This document shows, one piece after another, positions 53,372 through 63,342 of a stretch of DNA of 64,000 nucleotides. The stretch comes from Escarpia spicata (Eukaryota; Annelida; Polychaeta; Sabellida; Siboglinidae), in NCBI GenBank assembly GCA_963995525.1, contig OZ023205.1:45082704-45146703 (forward strand), given 5' to 3'. Each line of letters opens with the position of its first letter. Position 1 is the stretch's first letter. The notes beneath the pieces are model-generated. The model had not been told where the DNA came from, did not search any database, and saw only the letters and a list, made by a program, of their open reading frames with translations. Made by a program: the position numbers and the translations under genes.

Positions 53372-53776
53372 ATGATGGATATGCCTGTACGGTTTGGTTG
53401 GTCAGCTTCTTCCCTGATGAACTTTTACCCGTGTCGATTTGAAGCGTACGGTCGGGTGTTTAAGTCTGTTGAACATGCTTATCAGTATAGAAAGGTGATG
53501 ATTAACGAATATGCCGAATGCGAGGAAAGTATGAAAGAGGCAAGATCAGCGTACATGGCGAAATGGAGAATTAGAGCCATAAGGAAAACTACAAGGGCAT
53601 CCGAGTGGGACGCTATCCGGCGAGTTGTCACGACGATACCACCAGTTGATGTCAGCACCACCAGTCCGCCACTACCGCAAGTGCGCTGTCGCCGCCGCCG
53701 CCGCCGCTGGTGTACCTTCGTTCATCGCAACCACGCGTTGGTACACGTACTGAACACCGATTGCTTTTGCTTGTAA
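53372..53776 (+). pseudogene. NADAR pseudogene, type 1, copy A (N-terminal half)
   Basis: Starts MMDMPVRFGWSASSLMNFYP, continues RVFKSVEHAYQYRKVM and EARSAYMAKWRI, then SEWDAIRRV. This is very like the Polinton NADAR protein (FGGSRSFLSNMY, VEHAYQYRKAMF). After about 90 residues NADAR homology stops and the frame runs into proline/threonine and a (GCC)n-encoded arginine tract. The catalytic C-terminal half is missing, so it cannot be functional as a glycohydrolase. Confidence 0.7.
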
Positions 53777-54165
53777 GGGGGTGCTGTCTGTAACAGGTGT
53801 TTTGCCTGTTTTGATTGTACTTGCATTTTCCCTGAAAGGGGTTGTGTTTGTCTATAAGGAGTGTCGCGAGTTTTTCTTTTGTAAGGAGTGTTTGTCTTCC
53901 AAGTTCAGCAATGCATTTCTGTGCAAACAAGCTCAAGTATAGGTAACTATGTGTAACAAGCGTGTTCGGTCTTAGGCTTGTCTGATCACTTGACTTCCTT
54001 CTGCACTAGTGACTGTGAAGATACACATTGTTGAGAGAGGTATATAGGAAACTATTCATGTATGATTTAACTGTTGACGTATTGCATATACTGCAACACC
54101 ATATAATAATAATCATACATTTATTCGTACTAAAAAAATGTACAATTCGACTAAATCAATGTATA
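53777..54165. other. noncoding, no gene seen
   Basis: Short sequence between the truncated NADAR copy and the LINE relic. It contains loosely repeated AAGG(A/G)GTGT motifs. Confidence 0.4.
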
Positions 54166-54169
54166 TAAG

Positions 54170-56110
54170 TTACTGTGTACATAAAACAGTAAGCACTGAG
54201 CGCAGCTCGTCAATGGCTAAAAAAGAAGAGCTACCCGCATCATCTATATTATGTAATACATATTTTGCAAATGAGACTCTACATACTAGTTCATCATCCA
54301 GCCCCTCCTGGTAGTGGTCTTGAATCATACCATAAAACTGATTAGACTTCATTCGAAAGAATGTCATGGCCTCAAGTTTGAATTTGGACATGATATAGTA
54401 TGACCCACTACCTTGAAGGGCTAGATGAGAGAACGTTTTCAAACTGGAGTTACTGCATTTCAAGCAACTCTGCATAAATCGTACCATTCGATTCATAATT
54501 TGAATTTGAATCGGTAAACAGTCTGCTAAAAATGGCACCATATTATAATGCGTGCAAACTGGTAGACTAAACAATTTTCTGATACCTTTGCGCCACGTAG
54601 TATAAAACATATCAAGATGTTTGTTTTGTAAGTTCCACAGACATACACCATAGAAAGATGTACAGTACGACATATATAATTGACGTTTTATGTTTATATT
54701 ACAAAACCCAAAATTATCAGATAATGCATTTACACGCCATATAAAATCATGACACATATCTTTTACCATAGCCTGGTGAGTGTCAGGACCAATAATGTGG
54801 CCTAAGTGCAACCCTTTTTTTTACTATGTTTCACTTTTAGACCATCAAAGTAAAATGGTTAGTCGGTACCACTGCCATATTTAATAAGTTGACATTTTGT
54901 CGGGTTGAATTGTAAATCATATTCATATGCAAAGTTTAGACATATATCACACATTTTGTTCAATGCGTATATCGATGGAGCTACCAAAGATATATCATCA
55001 GCATAGCCAACAGCACCATAGTACTTATGACCAATCATACAGCCGAAACCAGACATGCAGAATCTTGTTAACATTTCATCAATGTAGATAGAAAATAAAA
55101 TGGGGGACAACAATGTAATGACATGGAATTGTTCCATGATACATTTAAAAGTTGATTAGTGTACATATAAAATAAACATCTGATTAAAAGGGGATTCATT
55201 CCTCTTTCCATCAGTAAGTTAAAAAGATTAACATAATTTACTTTATCGAATGCTTTAGTCGCATCTTGTAATAACACATAAACATCCCATTTATTCTGCT
55301 GGAAATAGTTCACAGTCTCCATTAACGCAAATGTACCTTTAGCTGTAGAGCTTTGAAACCAAACTGTAGATCACTTGTTTTATGAGCATCATAACTTTTT
55401 ATCATTATAACCCAATCAAATATTTTCGACAAAGGGCTGCTAAGAGCAATGGCTAGATAGTTATCAGAATTATTTGCTGATTTCTTCTTGTTTTTTTTAT
55501 CAGAGGTTGAATTGTTGATATATTAAAACCATCCGGGGTATACCCGTGATATACCATTGCTGTGAATAGCCAAGAAAAAAACATGTAATTTGTTTGGTGC
55601 ATGAATAAAGTGGTCGGTATATATAACTCCATATCCATTACATTTGTTACTCTTAACATGATTAATGCCATTCAAAACATCATCCACCGTAATAGTATTT
55701 TCACCTTCGTTACAATGTGCATCTACTTTACTATGCATGTTTTGTAGCAATGACGTCATATCTGCATTATTTTAGGCTAATGAATTAGATAAGTCCTCAT
55801 ACTTAGTAGCAAAGTGTTTATAAATATTTTCGTCTCCTGTCACTTCATCAACCATGTTGGGTAGCATATTATTGTTCTTTGTAATTTTACCTGCTTCTTT
55901 CCAGAAGTCCATATTTTTATTTCCAAGTAAAGCTGTCGCCATACTTTCTTTTTTAACATTATTTTGATTACGTTTAACAAAACGAACTGCTCTGTGATAT
56001 TGAGAGCGTGATCTGCGCATGACGTCAACAATAACAGAGAGAGATAACAGAGGAGAGCCACAATCTTTCCATACATTATGCCAAAATTATATGATATGGG
56101 TAAGAACACA
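54170..56110 (-). mobile_element. decayed non-LTR retrotransposon, minus strand (second type)
   Basis: From 56110 down: endonuclease/linker remains (SQYHRAVRFVKRNQNNVKKE and KEAGKITKNNNMLPNMVDEV), the TVDDVLNGINHVKSNKCNG block, the RT block YVLLQDATKAFDKVNYVNLF near 55250, the active site AVGYADDISLV near 55010, and a C-terminal part (54170-54811) with LYMSYCTSFYGVCLWNL and WRKGIRKLFSLP. Frame breaks separate the pieces. It lies inside the duplicated NADAR region between copies A and B. Confidence 0.85.
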
Positions 56111-56284
56111 ACCCTGTAACAGGAAAAATAAAAGAGAGTTTGATTATCTTAGCACACGTCTTGAAGAGATGACAACAGAATAAGACTTTCATGCATTAGT
56201 TACAATATTACATTACTGGATAAAAACATGTACGTGTGGGTTGAACGACTTTTTGGGCGGATTGGATATCATATACAGTGACAG

Positions 56285-56540
56285 GAAATCGGTAGCGCTC
56301 CCTGGCGGCACGGGCGTGTAGCGGGGGGAAGGCGGATCATGGATCCACTTAGAGGAGGAGTGTGTGTGTATAATCGGAACGAGCTATTACTGGCGATACG
56401 GGTGGGTAGTTCGGATTGTTAATCGACACCTCCTAGCGGGTGTGTGCGTACACGTGCATGTGCAGGAGAGTTTAGAGGGAGAGGTTGTAAGAGTAATCGA
56501 GGGGTGCGTGTGTATCATTGTATGTATACGCGTATCTGAA
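56285..56540. repeat. segmental-duplication block, copy B
   Basis: Matches 48825-48970 in direct orientation, with an insertion of about 90 bp. The DESGYEST exon that follows copy A is absent here. Confidence 0.7.
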
Positions 56541-56817
56541 AAAACGAAAAAAAACACGATAGTGTACGAATGCACACGTATTTGATTGACTGAAGATACA
56601 AGCGAACACTGACACGACATGCGGCTGTGCGACCACTCGCCAGTGGTCGTGAGCTAATGGGTGTTTGACTCCCGTGCCATAGGCTCAATCGATGGTGATG
56701 ATTATTATAATTTGTTGTTAATAAAACACGGTGCCGATCAATACCGAAACACGTCACTAGCAAATATATGTCAAAACAGTGTCATCTAGTAAGACGCAAC
56801 GCCGCATAAAACGCGGT

Positions 56818-57299
56818 TTATCTTCTGCATTCAATACGCACCGCCATCAATAATTTTCCGAGCGTATTTCGACCTTTTTTATCACCGTAGCTGACCCCCC
56901 AAAAAAAAAGCTTCTTTCGACGGTATCCTCTCCATCAGTTCAACTTTTCCAGTAGCCAGCAAGTCATCTCTCAACTCTTTCAATCAAAGTCGTGAACTTT
57001 GTCATCAATAAGATCCGCATACAATCGACACGGATAGTGTCCCACTCGAAGACTCTTCTCGTTTTCCCTAAGGCTATACTTCTCTATTTCGCAAAGTGCG
57101 CTGACCTTGCCTCGTTGATACTTTCGGCGCATTCGGCGTCTTCAGTAAATATCGCCTTTCTATACGGATAAGCATGTTTGACAGACGTGAACACCGGACC
57201 GCACACTTCGAGGCGACAAGGGTTAAAGTTCGAAAAGAAAGAAGCTGACCCACCAAATCGTACAGGCATATCTTCGATCATCCCAGCCAGCGTCAACAC
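56818..57299 (-). pseudogene. NADAR pseudogene, type 1, copy B (nearly full length)
   Basis: Start region MPVRFGGSASFFSNFNPCRL, then VKHAYPYRKAIFTEDAECAE and EARSAHFAK before an in-frame TAG near 57090. Further pieces in shifting frames follow: TRRVFEWDTIRVDCMRILLM, ELRDDLLATGKVELMERIPS, and the C-terminus GRNTLGKLLMAVRIE ending at TAA 56820-56818. Together about 160 codons, the length of the Polinton NADAR. At least one stop and two frameshifts disable it. Confidence 0.75.
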
Positions 57300-57435
57300 G
57301 ATATGTGTTTCCTTCCCACGGACGAGCTCTTCGAGTATTTGACGATGCTAACGACCGAATAAAAGATGTCAACATAATGAATGACTGGTTAGCCATTCTA
57401 AAACATTGATCGTTGTTGAGTGATACCCTTCCTGT

Positions 57436-57687
57436 ACGGTGATTCGATGCACTCCACCTGGATCGATGACATGAAACAACAGATAGTGTCGTATCTTGAG
57501 GATGGACCCGTTGTGTTTTTTATGGTTGGTCACGGTAATGTCCCTTTATAGGGCATGGTTGCGCAGCCCCAATAAATATATGTGTGGCGGTAAGGGGAAA
57601 TGCGCCCCTACGAAAGTTGGGGTTAGAGGACCTCCGACCTGTCACACGGCTAGTAAGCAGGAACTGGACGATTTAGTCAGATTGTGA
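57436..57687 (+). pseudogene. exon remnants ending the Cys-rich gene, copy B
   Basis: The second part, from 57567 after a GCGCAG acceptor, encodes NKYMCGGKGKCAPTKVGV and ends QELDDLVRL with TGA at 57685-57687. It is nearly identical to 52385-52504. Upstream, 57436-57550 is open in another frame, with DSMHSTWIDDMKQQIVSYL and VVFFMVGHGN before TAG; GHG after a hydrophobic strand is reminiscent of caspase-like folds but far too short to call. Confidence 0.4.
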
Positions 57688-58607
57688 ACTGTAACCCTCC
57701 AGTCAGGATTAATACTTAGCTTAGTAGTTATAGATAAACACGTATTATAGGTCTTGTAGTATAGTATAATGCAGTGTTGTAGTTAAGACTATGTTGTTCT
57801 TATTTAGTGACTAATACGTCAGTTAATTATGCTATAGTCGTGTTTTTTTGTAAAACCGATACTGGTTGATGGTAAACATTAATATTATATTGAGACGACA
57901 CTGGCTTTTGTAACGAATACTCCAGGTATAACAAATGGTATTGTATTTGTTTTATTTCTCATAATAGAATAACATTAATTGAAATTGCACTTTGAGTTGT
58001 TTGTTTTTAGACCTTTCGTATCGAATCTTTCTGCGTTATGAATTATGTCCTCACGCATATGTACGCACGCACTATTCCTCTGTCTGAGTTCACACGCATG
58101 TACAAGGACCTGTAACACGCGCACGCATGTGTCATACGTGTACTGTGTGTAAAGCATGTACTGTTTGATGAGTGTACTGCGTGTCATGCGTGTGCTGTGT
58201 GTCATGCATGTATTCTTATGAACCACGATTTTTTTTATTAAAAACACAGCAACAGCGGTGAAATTGTTTTGTTGTAGAGCTCTCGCGTTTATTAATTAAT
58301 AATGCAACGGTTTTGATAGTTCCCCTTTGAAGTATTCTGTGCCAACCGTCATTCGTTTTAGTGATTTGTTTGAAGTATTTGTTGTCTGCTGGACCAGCCA
58401 TCAGAAACCACATAAGTCCATCAATTACCTTAACACACGTCACGTTCACACGTGCGCACCTATTATCCACGCCTGCACTTACCATTCATATATAAGGTAA
58501 TTACCTTCGTCTTCGCTTAAACGTTCTGAGACAAGTGACGGAGAAATCGACTATCTGAGTTGGTTAGCCTGTTGGATACAGAGGGAAATATGATGGATAC
58601 ATCTGTA
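57688..58607. other. duplicated flank ending in a NADAR start fragment
   Basis: Corresponds to 52505-53385. At 58590-58607 it enters the type 1 NADAR start (ATGATGGATACATCTGTA) and then breaks off, so only the first few codons remain. Confidence 0.7.
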
Positions 58608-58659
58608 GCAGGTAGTCGCCTACAGCTGAGTAATAAATTTACCCTGTCGTTGCACTTAC

Positions 58660-59202
58660 AGGTCTTTCATACGGGCTTCCGCCTCGTTCAAGATACAATC
58701 TCGGGACATTTCTTTATGAGGTGCTACAACGGCGTTGTCGTTCTGCATACAGAAAAATCAGTATGCTCAAGGATTCACCGACGTTACATCGTAATTAGTA
58801 TACGAATCACGCTTACTCTTTGTGATAGTGAACAATACCAACGCGCCGATCATTTCTTTCAACACATCTTCTTTTTCGGAAATGTCCAGTCCCTCGAACA
58901 GAATCACGACCACGTCAGTTCCAGACATCGATAAATTATCGTAGCCGTCTTTAGTTGATTTCCTAATGGTGACCTTGACCCGTTTTCCACGTAGGCCAAA
59001 CAATGCCTCACACCGTTCGTCTTTGTCGCACGTGGATCTCACAACTATGCTGACCTTTGGCATCGACCGTGAATTTTCGGTTGCAACGTTTGCATGTGGG
59101 ATAACATACATACTTGGGGGCCGAAGCACATGCTACGATGGTCAATGTACGACGAAATGAACAATTGCCAGAACTTGCTTCTTGCAGGCGTGTGAGGTTC
59201 AC
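58660..59202 (-). pseudogene. unrecognised Cys-rich gene, copy B (inverted)
   Basis: Inverted relative to copy A. From 59202 it encodes LTRLQEASSGNCSF, KYVCYPTCKRCNRKF and TVDAKGQHSCEIH (a CxxC...HxCxxH finger). A frame change follows, then ERCEALFGLRGKRVKVTI, TKDGYDNLSMSGTDVVVILF and SEKEDVLKEMIGALVLF. About 115 bases of copy A (the ITALDC segment) are missing at the change. A further exon is suggested at 58742-58660 (acceptor TATGCAG, donor CCT|GTAAGTG), encoding DNAVVAPHKEMSRDCILNEA. Frames with conserved changes suggest a once-real gene. Confidence 0.5.
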
Positions 59203-59539
59203 CTTGTCCTATATGAGTTGTCGTGGGCGCTCGTTCTATTGATCGTATACAGTAATGTTCGGTAGCAGAAACGGTGAATTGATTGCGTCGGTCACAAGCA
59301 ATATCCTCCAAACAAGTTCGGGTAGGTTTCTATACACAAACCAGCTTCAGACATTGTCCCTTGTTGATCACGAAACAGTACATTCATCATCCTTAGATAA
59401 TAGGGTCACGAGAAGAACTTTGTTAAGCACAAGGACAAAGTACCGAGGCGATACTTATATCATGCACTTGGCCATATGTTTTAATAAACACCGTCGTCAA
59501 CACCCGAGGAGTAAGGACAATAGTTTGTCACTGTCTAAT

Positions 59540-59849
59540 TCAAGGGTGCTTGATGCTTTTAATAAACTCCCCCAACTGCATGACATTTCTGCCAAACGCG
59601 TGTATTCCTATTTTACCATGTCTCGTTCCGTTTCACCCAAATCCTTCAGCGCTAGCACCATTCTCAATGATACGCGAGTTTCCTGTATCGTTCAGCCGTT
59701 TGCGTAGTTGAGGACCACGGAACTTCACAGCGACAACTACGTACATGATTTGACGTACCTATGCAAAATGATGTTAACTCTGCTTTCAGTTTGATAGACT
59801 GCGTGCAGATTGGATCTTTCTCGCTCCAATGACATCATCAAAAAGATAG
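59540..59849 (-). pseudogene. NADAR pseudogene, type 2, copy B, cut by LTR element
   Basis: On the minus strand from 59849: FLMMSLERERSNLHAV-type remains of the N-terminal half (IQSARS region), then VVVAVKFRGPQLRKRLND, TGNSRIIENGASAEGFG with an in-frame TGA, and NVMQLGEFIKSIK before the stop at 59542-59540. It retains the TG...IIE...GF block lost in copy A. The N-terminal part beyond 59849 is replaced by the gypsy LTR. Confidence 0.65.
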
Positions 59850-59995
59850 TGTAGGCCCCGTGTTAGTTGAGTGCACGAGAGTCTCGCGAGGCGGGACGAG
59901 AGTGGTGTGGTGATGTAGAGGAAACATAAATACATGTGGTTTCACTGACATTCCTAACAAGTGTGGCATTAGAGTATATATACGTACTGACTCTA
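59850..59995 (+). repeat. 5' LTR of gypsy element (approximate)
   Basis: Begins TGTAGG and contains a TATATATAC box near 59975. The exact right end cannot be fixed without the 3' LTR; the primer-binding site starts at 59999. Confidence 0.6.
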
Positions 59996-59998
59996 AAG

Positions 59999-60016
59999 TG
60001 GTGACCCTGACGTGAT
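59999..60016 (+). promoter_or_regulatory. primer-binding site, tRNA-Trp type
   Basis: TGGTGACCCTGACGTGAT is complementary, with one mismatch, to the 3' end of animal tRNA-Trp as I recall it. CsRn1-group elements use this primer. Confidence 0.6.
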
Positions 60017-60605
60017 CTGTGAATAGTATTCGCCATTATCTTGGGTTAGGAAACGAAGTCGTGCTACGTCGTTTGTTCGCACATTTGGGCGCATTTGTGT
60101 TTGACCTACATCGACTACCACGCAGGCTGTAGGGATTAGGACACTGTTAGACGAAAAAAGTGCAGTATATTTTTGAGAAATGACTTTTTACAATATTCAC
60201 TTGCTCTGACATAAGTGCATTTGAGTAGTCAAATTGCTAGATGTGATTGTAGAAGCTGTTGACAGTAAAATGGTGTCTTTTTAGCTGATTTTACTAAGCG
60301 GAAGGGTATCTTGCAGCAATTTGGCTAGTTGACACTTTAGCCGGATTACTGCCTGCATCCATTTGTAAATATTGATGTGTGTCATACATACAGGCATTTT
60401 GTAAGAGCTAGAGATATTAGATTTTGACTAAACTCGACCAGCATGTCAATGAGATGATAATAACAGCAGATGAGAAGTTTAAGTAACTTTATAGGTCACG
60501 TTTTCTTATAATCACACAAAACAAACATGGTCGCCAATGGAAAAACTGACAGTGTGCTGACCCCTGTAGCGGCGTTCGCACAGCCGGCCGTCATTGTTCG
60601 CTACA
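60017..60605 (+). other. gypsy leader with embedded older repeat
   Basis: Noncoding. The segment 60365-60555 matches 38960-39137 in reverse complement (for example CATGTCAATGAGATGATAAT and GACAGTGTGCTGA). It could be part of the element leader or a separate insertion. Confidence 0.6.
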
Positions 60606-61540
60606 ATGGAGCCTTCCACACCACAGCAAGTGACGCAAGCGAAGGCCGAGCTGTTGGCGGCGCAGGCAGCAATAGCCGCCAGCAACCAGGTGTTCGCTGC
60701 TGCAGGGTTACCGATTGACACGCCACCTCGGCCCGTGGACATTATGATAAGTGCAGTCGCCGTAAAGCTACCAGCGCTATGGCCGGACAACCCACTAAAG
60801 TGGTTTTTATACTGCGAGGGCAAATTTCGTTTGCACAGGATTTCCTCACAGCAGAAAATGTTCGATTATTGCATAACAGCCATGACGACAGAGCAGTCGG
60901 ACGTGGTTATGGACCTGATGGAGAGGGGTCCCTCGCCCACGTGCTATGACGACTTGAAGACCGCCTACATCGAGCGGCGTACACCGAGCACGGCAGAGCG
61001 CATACAGAGACTACGGAAGTTGGGGCCGCTGACGTCAGACCAGCATGGAGTGAATACTCGGACGGGCTATTGATGGTGATGAGATCGCCTAGGAGGAATT
61101 TTTGTGTCGGTTGCCGGCGCAGACGCAACTGATCGTCAGAGCTCAAACGGACGTCTTCACAGTTGGTCAGCTAGCTCAAATGGCAGACCGGAAAGCTAGC
61201 GTGCCGGTTATGTCGCTGGAATTCGCGATTTCGCAAGTGGAGTTGTCACGTGACGAGGACACCGTTATGCTGGCGTCAATTAATCAGCAACTGTCGAAGC
61301 TCGCGTCCAGTAACGACCGAATTTTCGGAGAGGTGAACTAAAAAGATCGTCGGCGTTTGCCCAATCCGGCTATCGACGTTCTCGCGCCGGTTCTTGAGAT
61401 GTCCCACGCCGTGTGAGAATGTACAGGGGGATCAACGCCGATGGTCTCTGTTGGTATCATCAAGTGTGGGATTCGTCTGCAAGCAGTTGTGCTGATGGTT
61501 GTCGTCGCGCGGGAAACGGCCGCGCGGGTCGGTAGAGGCG
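60606..61540 (+). pseudogene. gag: gypsy gag with CHCC finger, broken
   Basis: The ATG at 60606 starts MEPSTPQQVTQAKAELLAAQ. The capsid-like part has AVKLPALWPDNPLKWFLYCE, SSQQKMFDYCITAMTTEQSD and STAERIQRLRKLGPLTSD. A frame change near 61040 is followed by CRLPAQTQLIVRAQTDVF and QLAQMADRK (61102-61341). A zinc finger then occurs in another frame near 61446: CWYHQVWDSSASSCADGC, spacing C-X2-H-X9-C-X3-C. That CHCC layout is typical of CsRn1-type gag. Gag forms the virus-like particle of the retrotransposon. Confidence 0.75.
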
Positions 61541-62150
61541 ATTACTGACCTGCCGACAAGCTCATGTCGCCTACTAACTATTCAGGACCCTGTGTCTAAG
61601 TTGAGTTCTGACGCCACTTTCAGAGGACCGTGGTCACCCTCCGAGCAATAATATGCAGTTGCATGCAGCGAACAGTACCGCAATTCGAACGTTTGGGTGA
61701 CGTTCTGTGATAGTTGAGTTTGGTTTGGCAAAGCCGTTGGAGTGGAGCTTCACCATTGCCGAAGTCTCAAAACCGATCCTCGGCGCAGATTTTCTGCGGC
61801 ACTACGGTTTACTGGTCCACCTGAGGCGTAAACGATTAATGGACGCTGATACATTTTTGACAGTCCCTGCTTCGTACAGACGTTCTATCGTGTCTAAACT
61901 ATGTGTGTTGGTTAAGACTGACTGCTATTCTGACATTTTGAACGAGTTTCCGGAAGTGACGACACCGTGTATAAAAGAATGTCGACTGCAAGGCAAGGTG
62001 GAACATCACATAGACACGTGTTGCCGTCGGCCAGTGTTTGCGCGTGCTCGTCGGCTGTCGCTAGACAAGCTAGCAGTGGCTAAAGAAGAGTTTTAGAAGT
62101 TGCTGGAGATGGACATAATCCAGCCTTCTAATTCACCATGATCGTCACCG
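61540..62150 (+). pseudogene. pol: gypsy protease remnant and RT N-terminus
   Basis: A MQLHAANSTAI piece and ITIAEVSKPILGADFLRHYG-like sequence (from 61707) mark the second half of the aspartic protease. The active-site DSG was not found; it seems lost in a deletion near 61600. VFARARRLSLDKLAVAKEEF follows, the start of the RT region, then TAG at about 62094. Confidence 0.65.
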
Positions 62151-62156
62151 CTCCAC

Positions 62157-62849
62157 ATGGTGGCGAAACCGTCTGGCGGCTGGCGAGCTTGCGGAGATTA
62201 CAGAGCGCTAAATGCAGTCTCAGAAGATGACCGATATCCGATGCCGCATTTGCAGGACTTTACTATTCAGCTGGAAGGAAAAAGCATATTCTCCAAGATT
62301 GACTTAGTAAGGGCTTATAATCAAGTGCCTACGAATGCAGCAGACATTGCTAAGACAGCCATCGTGACACCATTCGGGCTCTTTGAGTATAAACGTATGC
62401 CTTTTGGACTAAAAAATGCTGCCCAGACTTTTCAACGTTTTATGGGCAATGTGTTCAGAGATTGTTCGTTCGCATATGTTTACTTGGATGACATTTTGGT
62501 AGCGAGTTCTTCAGTCGATGACCATCGACAACATCTCCGTCAACTATTCCGTCGATTAGCTGATTACGGGCTGGTGGTGAATCCTCAGAAATGTGTATTG
62601 GGTCAATCTAGTTTGGAGTTTCTGGGGCATTGCATCACATCTTTTGGGGTTCAGCCACTGCAGAGCCGGGTACAGTCCATCACGGATTTTCCACGGCCAC
62701 GTTCTACTAAAGCACTGCAGGAATTCTTAGGAATGTTGAATTTCTACAGGCGTTTCGTGCCACACGCTGCCACCATGTTGTTACCTCTGTATGAGCTAGT
62801 CAACGTGAAAGACGATGAGTTTGAGGCAGCGTGGACTTACTCGACATGA
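62157..62849 (+). pseudogene. pol: gypsy reverse transcriptase domain
   Basis: An open frame of 230 codons with all core RT motifs: GGWRACGDYRALNAVSEDD, FSKIDLVRAYNQVP, TPFGLFEYKRMPFGLKNAAQ, the active site YVYLDDILVAS, NPQKCVLGQSSLEFLGH and LQEFLGMLNFYRRF. The frame is open within the domain but closed before and after it by stops, so no intact Pol is made. It copies element RNA into DNA in the parent element. Confidence 0.85.
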
Positions 62850-63342
62850 TGAACATTTCCAGCGCAGCATAGTGGCGTTGGCTGCAGCGACATACCTGGC
62901 TCATCCCTCAGCCACAGCAGAAACGAGTATCAAAACAGATGCGTCAGATACAGCAGTAGGAGCAGTTCTACAGCAGCGGCTAGATACAGTTTGGACGCCC
63001 ATGTCGTTTTTCTCGCGCAAGCTACACGCAGCCGAGACTAAATACTCCACCTTCGATAAGGAGCTACTTGCGATGTATTTGGCGGTGAAAAAGTTCCGTT
63101 ACTTCATCGAGGGACGACAGTTCATGTTGTTCACCGACGTTCGTTTTCAACAACATATCGGACAAGTGGTCGCCTCGTCAGCAACGACATCTCTGTTTCG
63201 TATCCGAGTTCACCACCGACATATGTTACGTTCCAGGAGCCGACAATATAGTGGCAGATGCACTGTCCAGAGCACCTGTAGAGGAGTCAGGAGCTATCGC
63301 GAACATGGAGAGCGTTGTTACTGGAGTGATAGACTACGCTGA
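62815..63342 (+). pseudogene. pol: gypsy RNase H domain, broken
   Basis: Frame shifted relative to RT. Motifs are SIKTDASDTAVGAVLQQRLD (first Asp), TKYSTFDKELLAMYLAVKKF (Glu) and FIEGRQFMLFTDVR (second Asp). The last Asp region follows in another frame near 63245 (GADNIVADALSR-like). RNase H removes the RNA strand after copying. Confidence 0.75.

Noticed and set aside
59255..59707. 150-codon plus-strand frame
   Set aside because: Antisense to the type 2 NADAR copy B and its flank; the NADAR motifs are on the minus strand.
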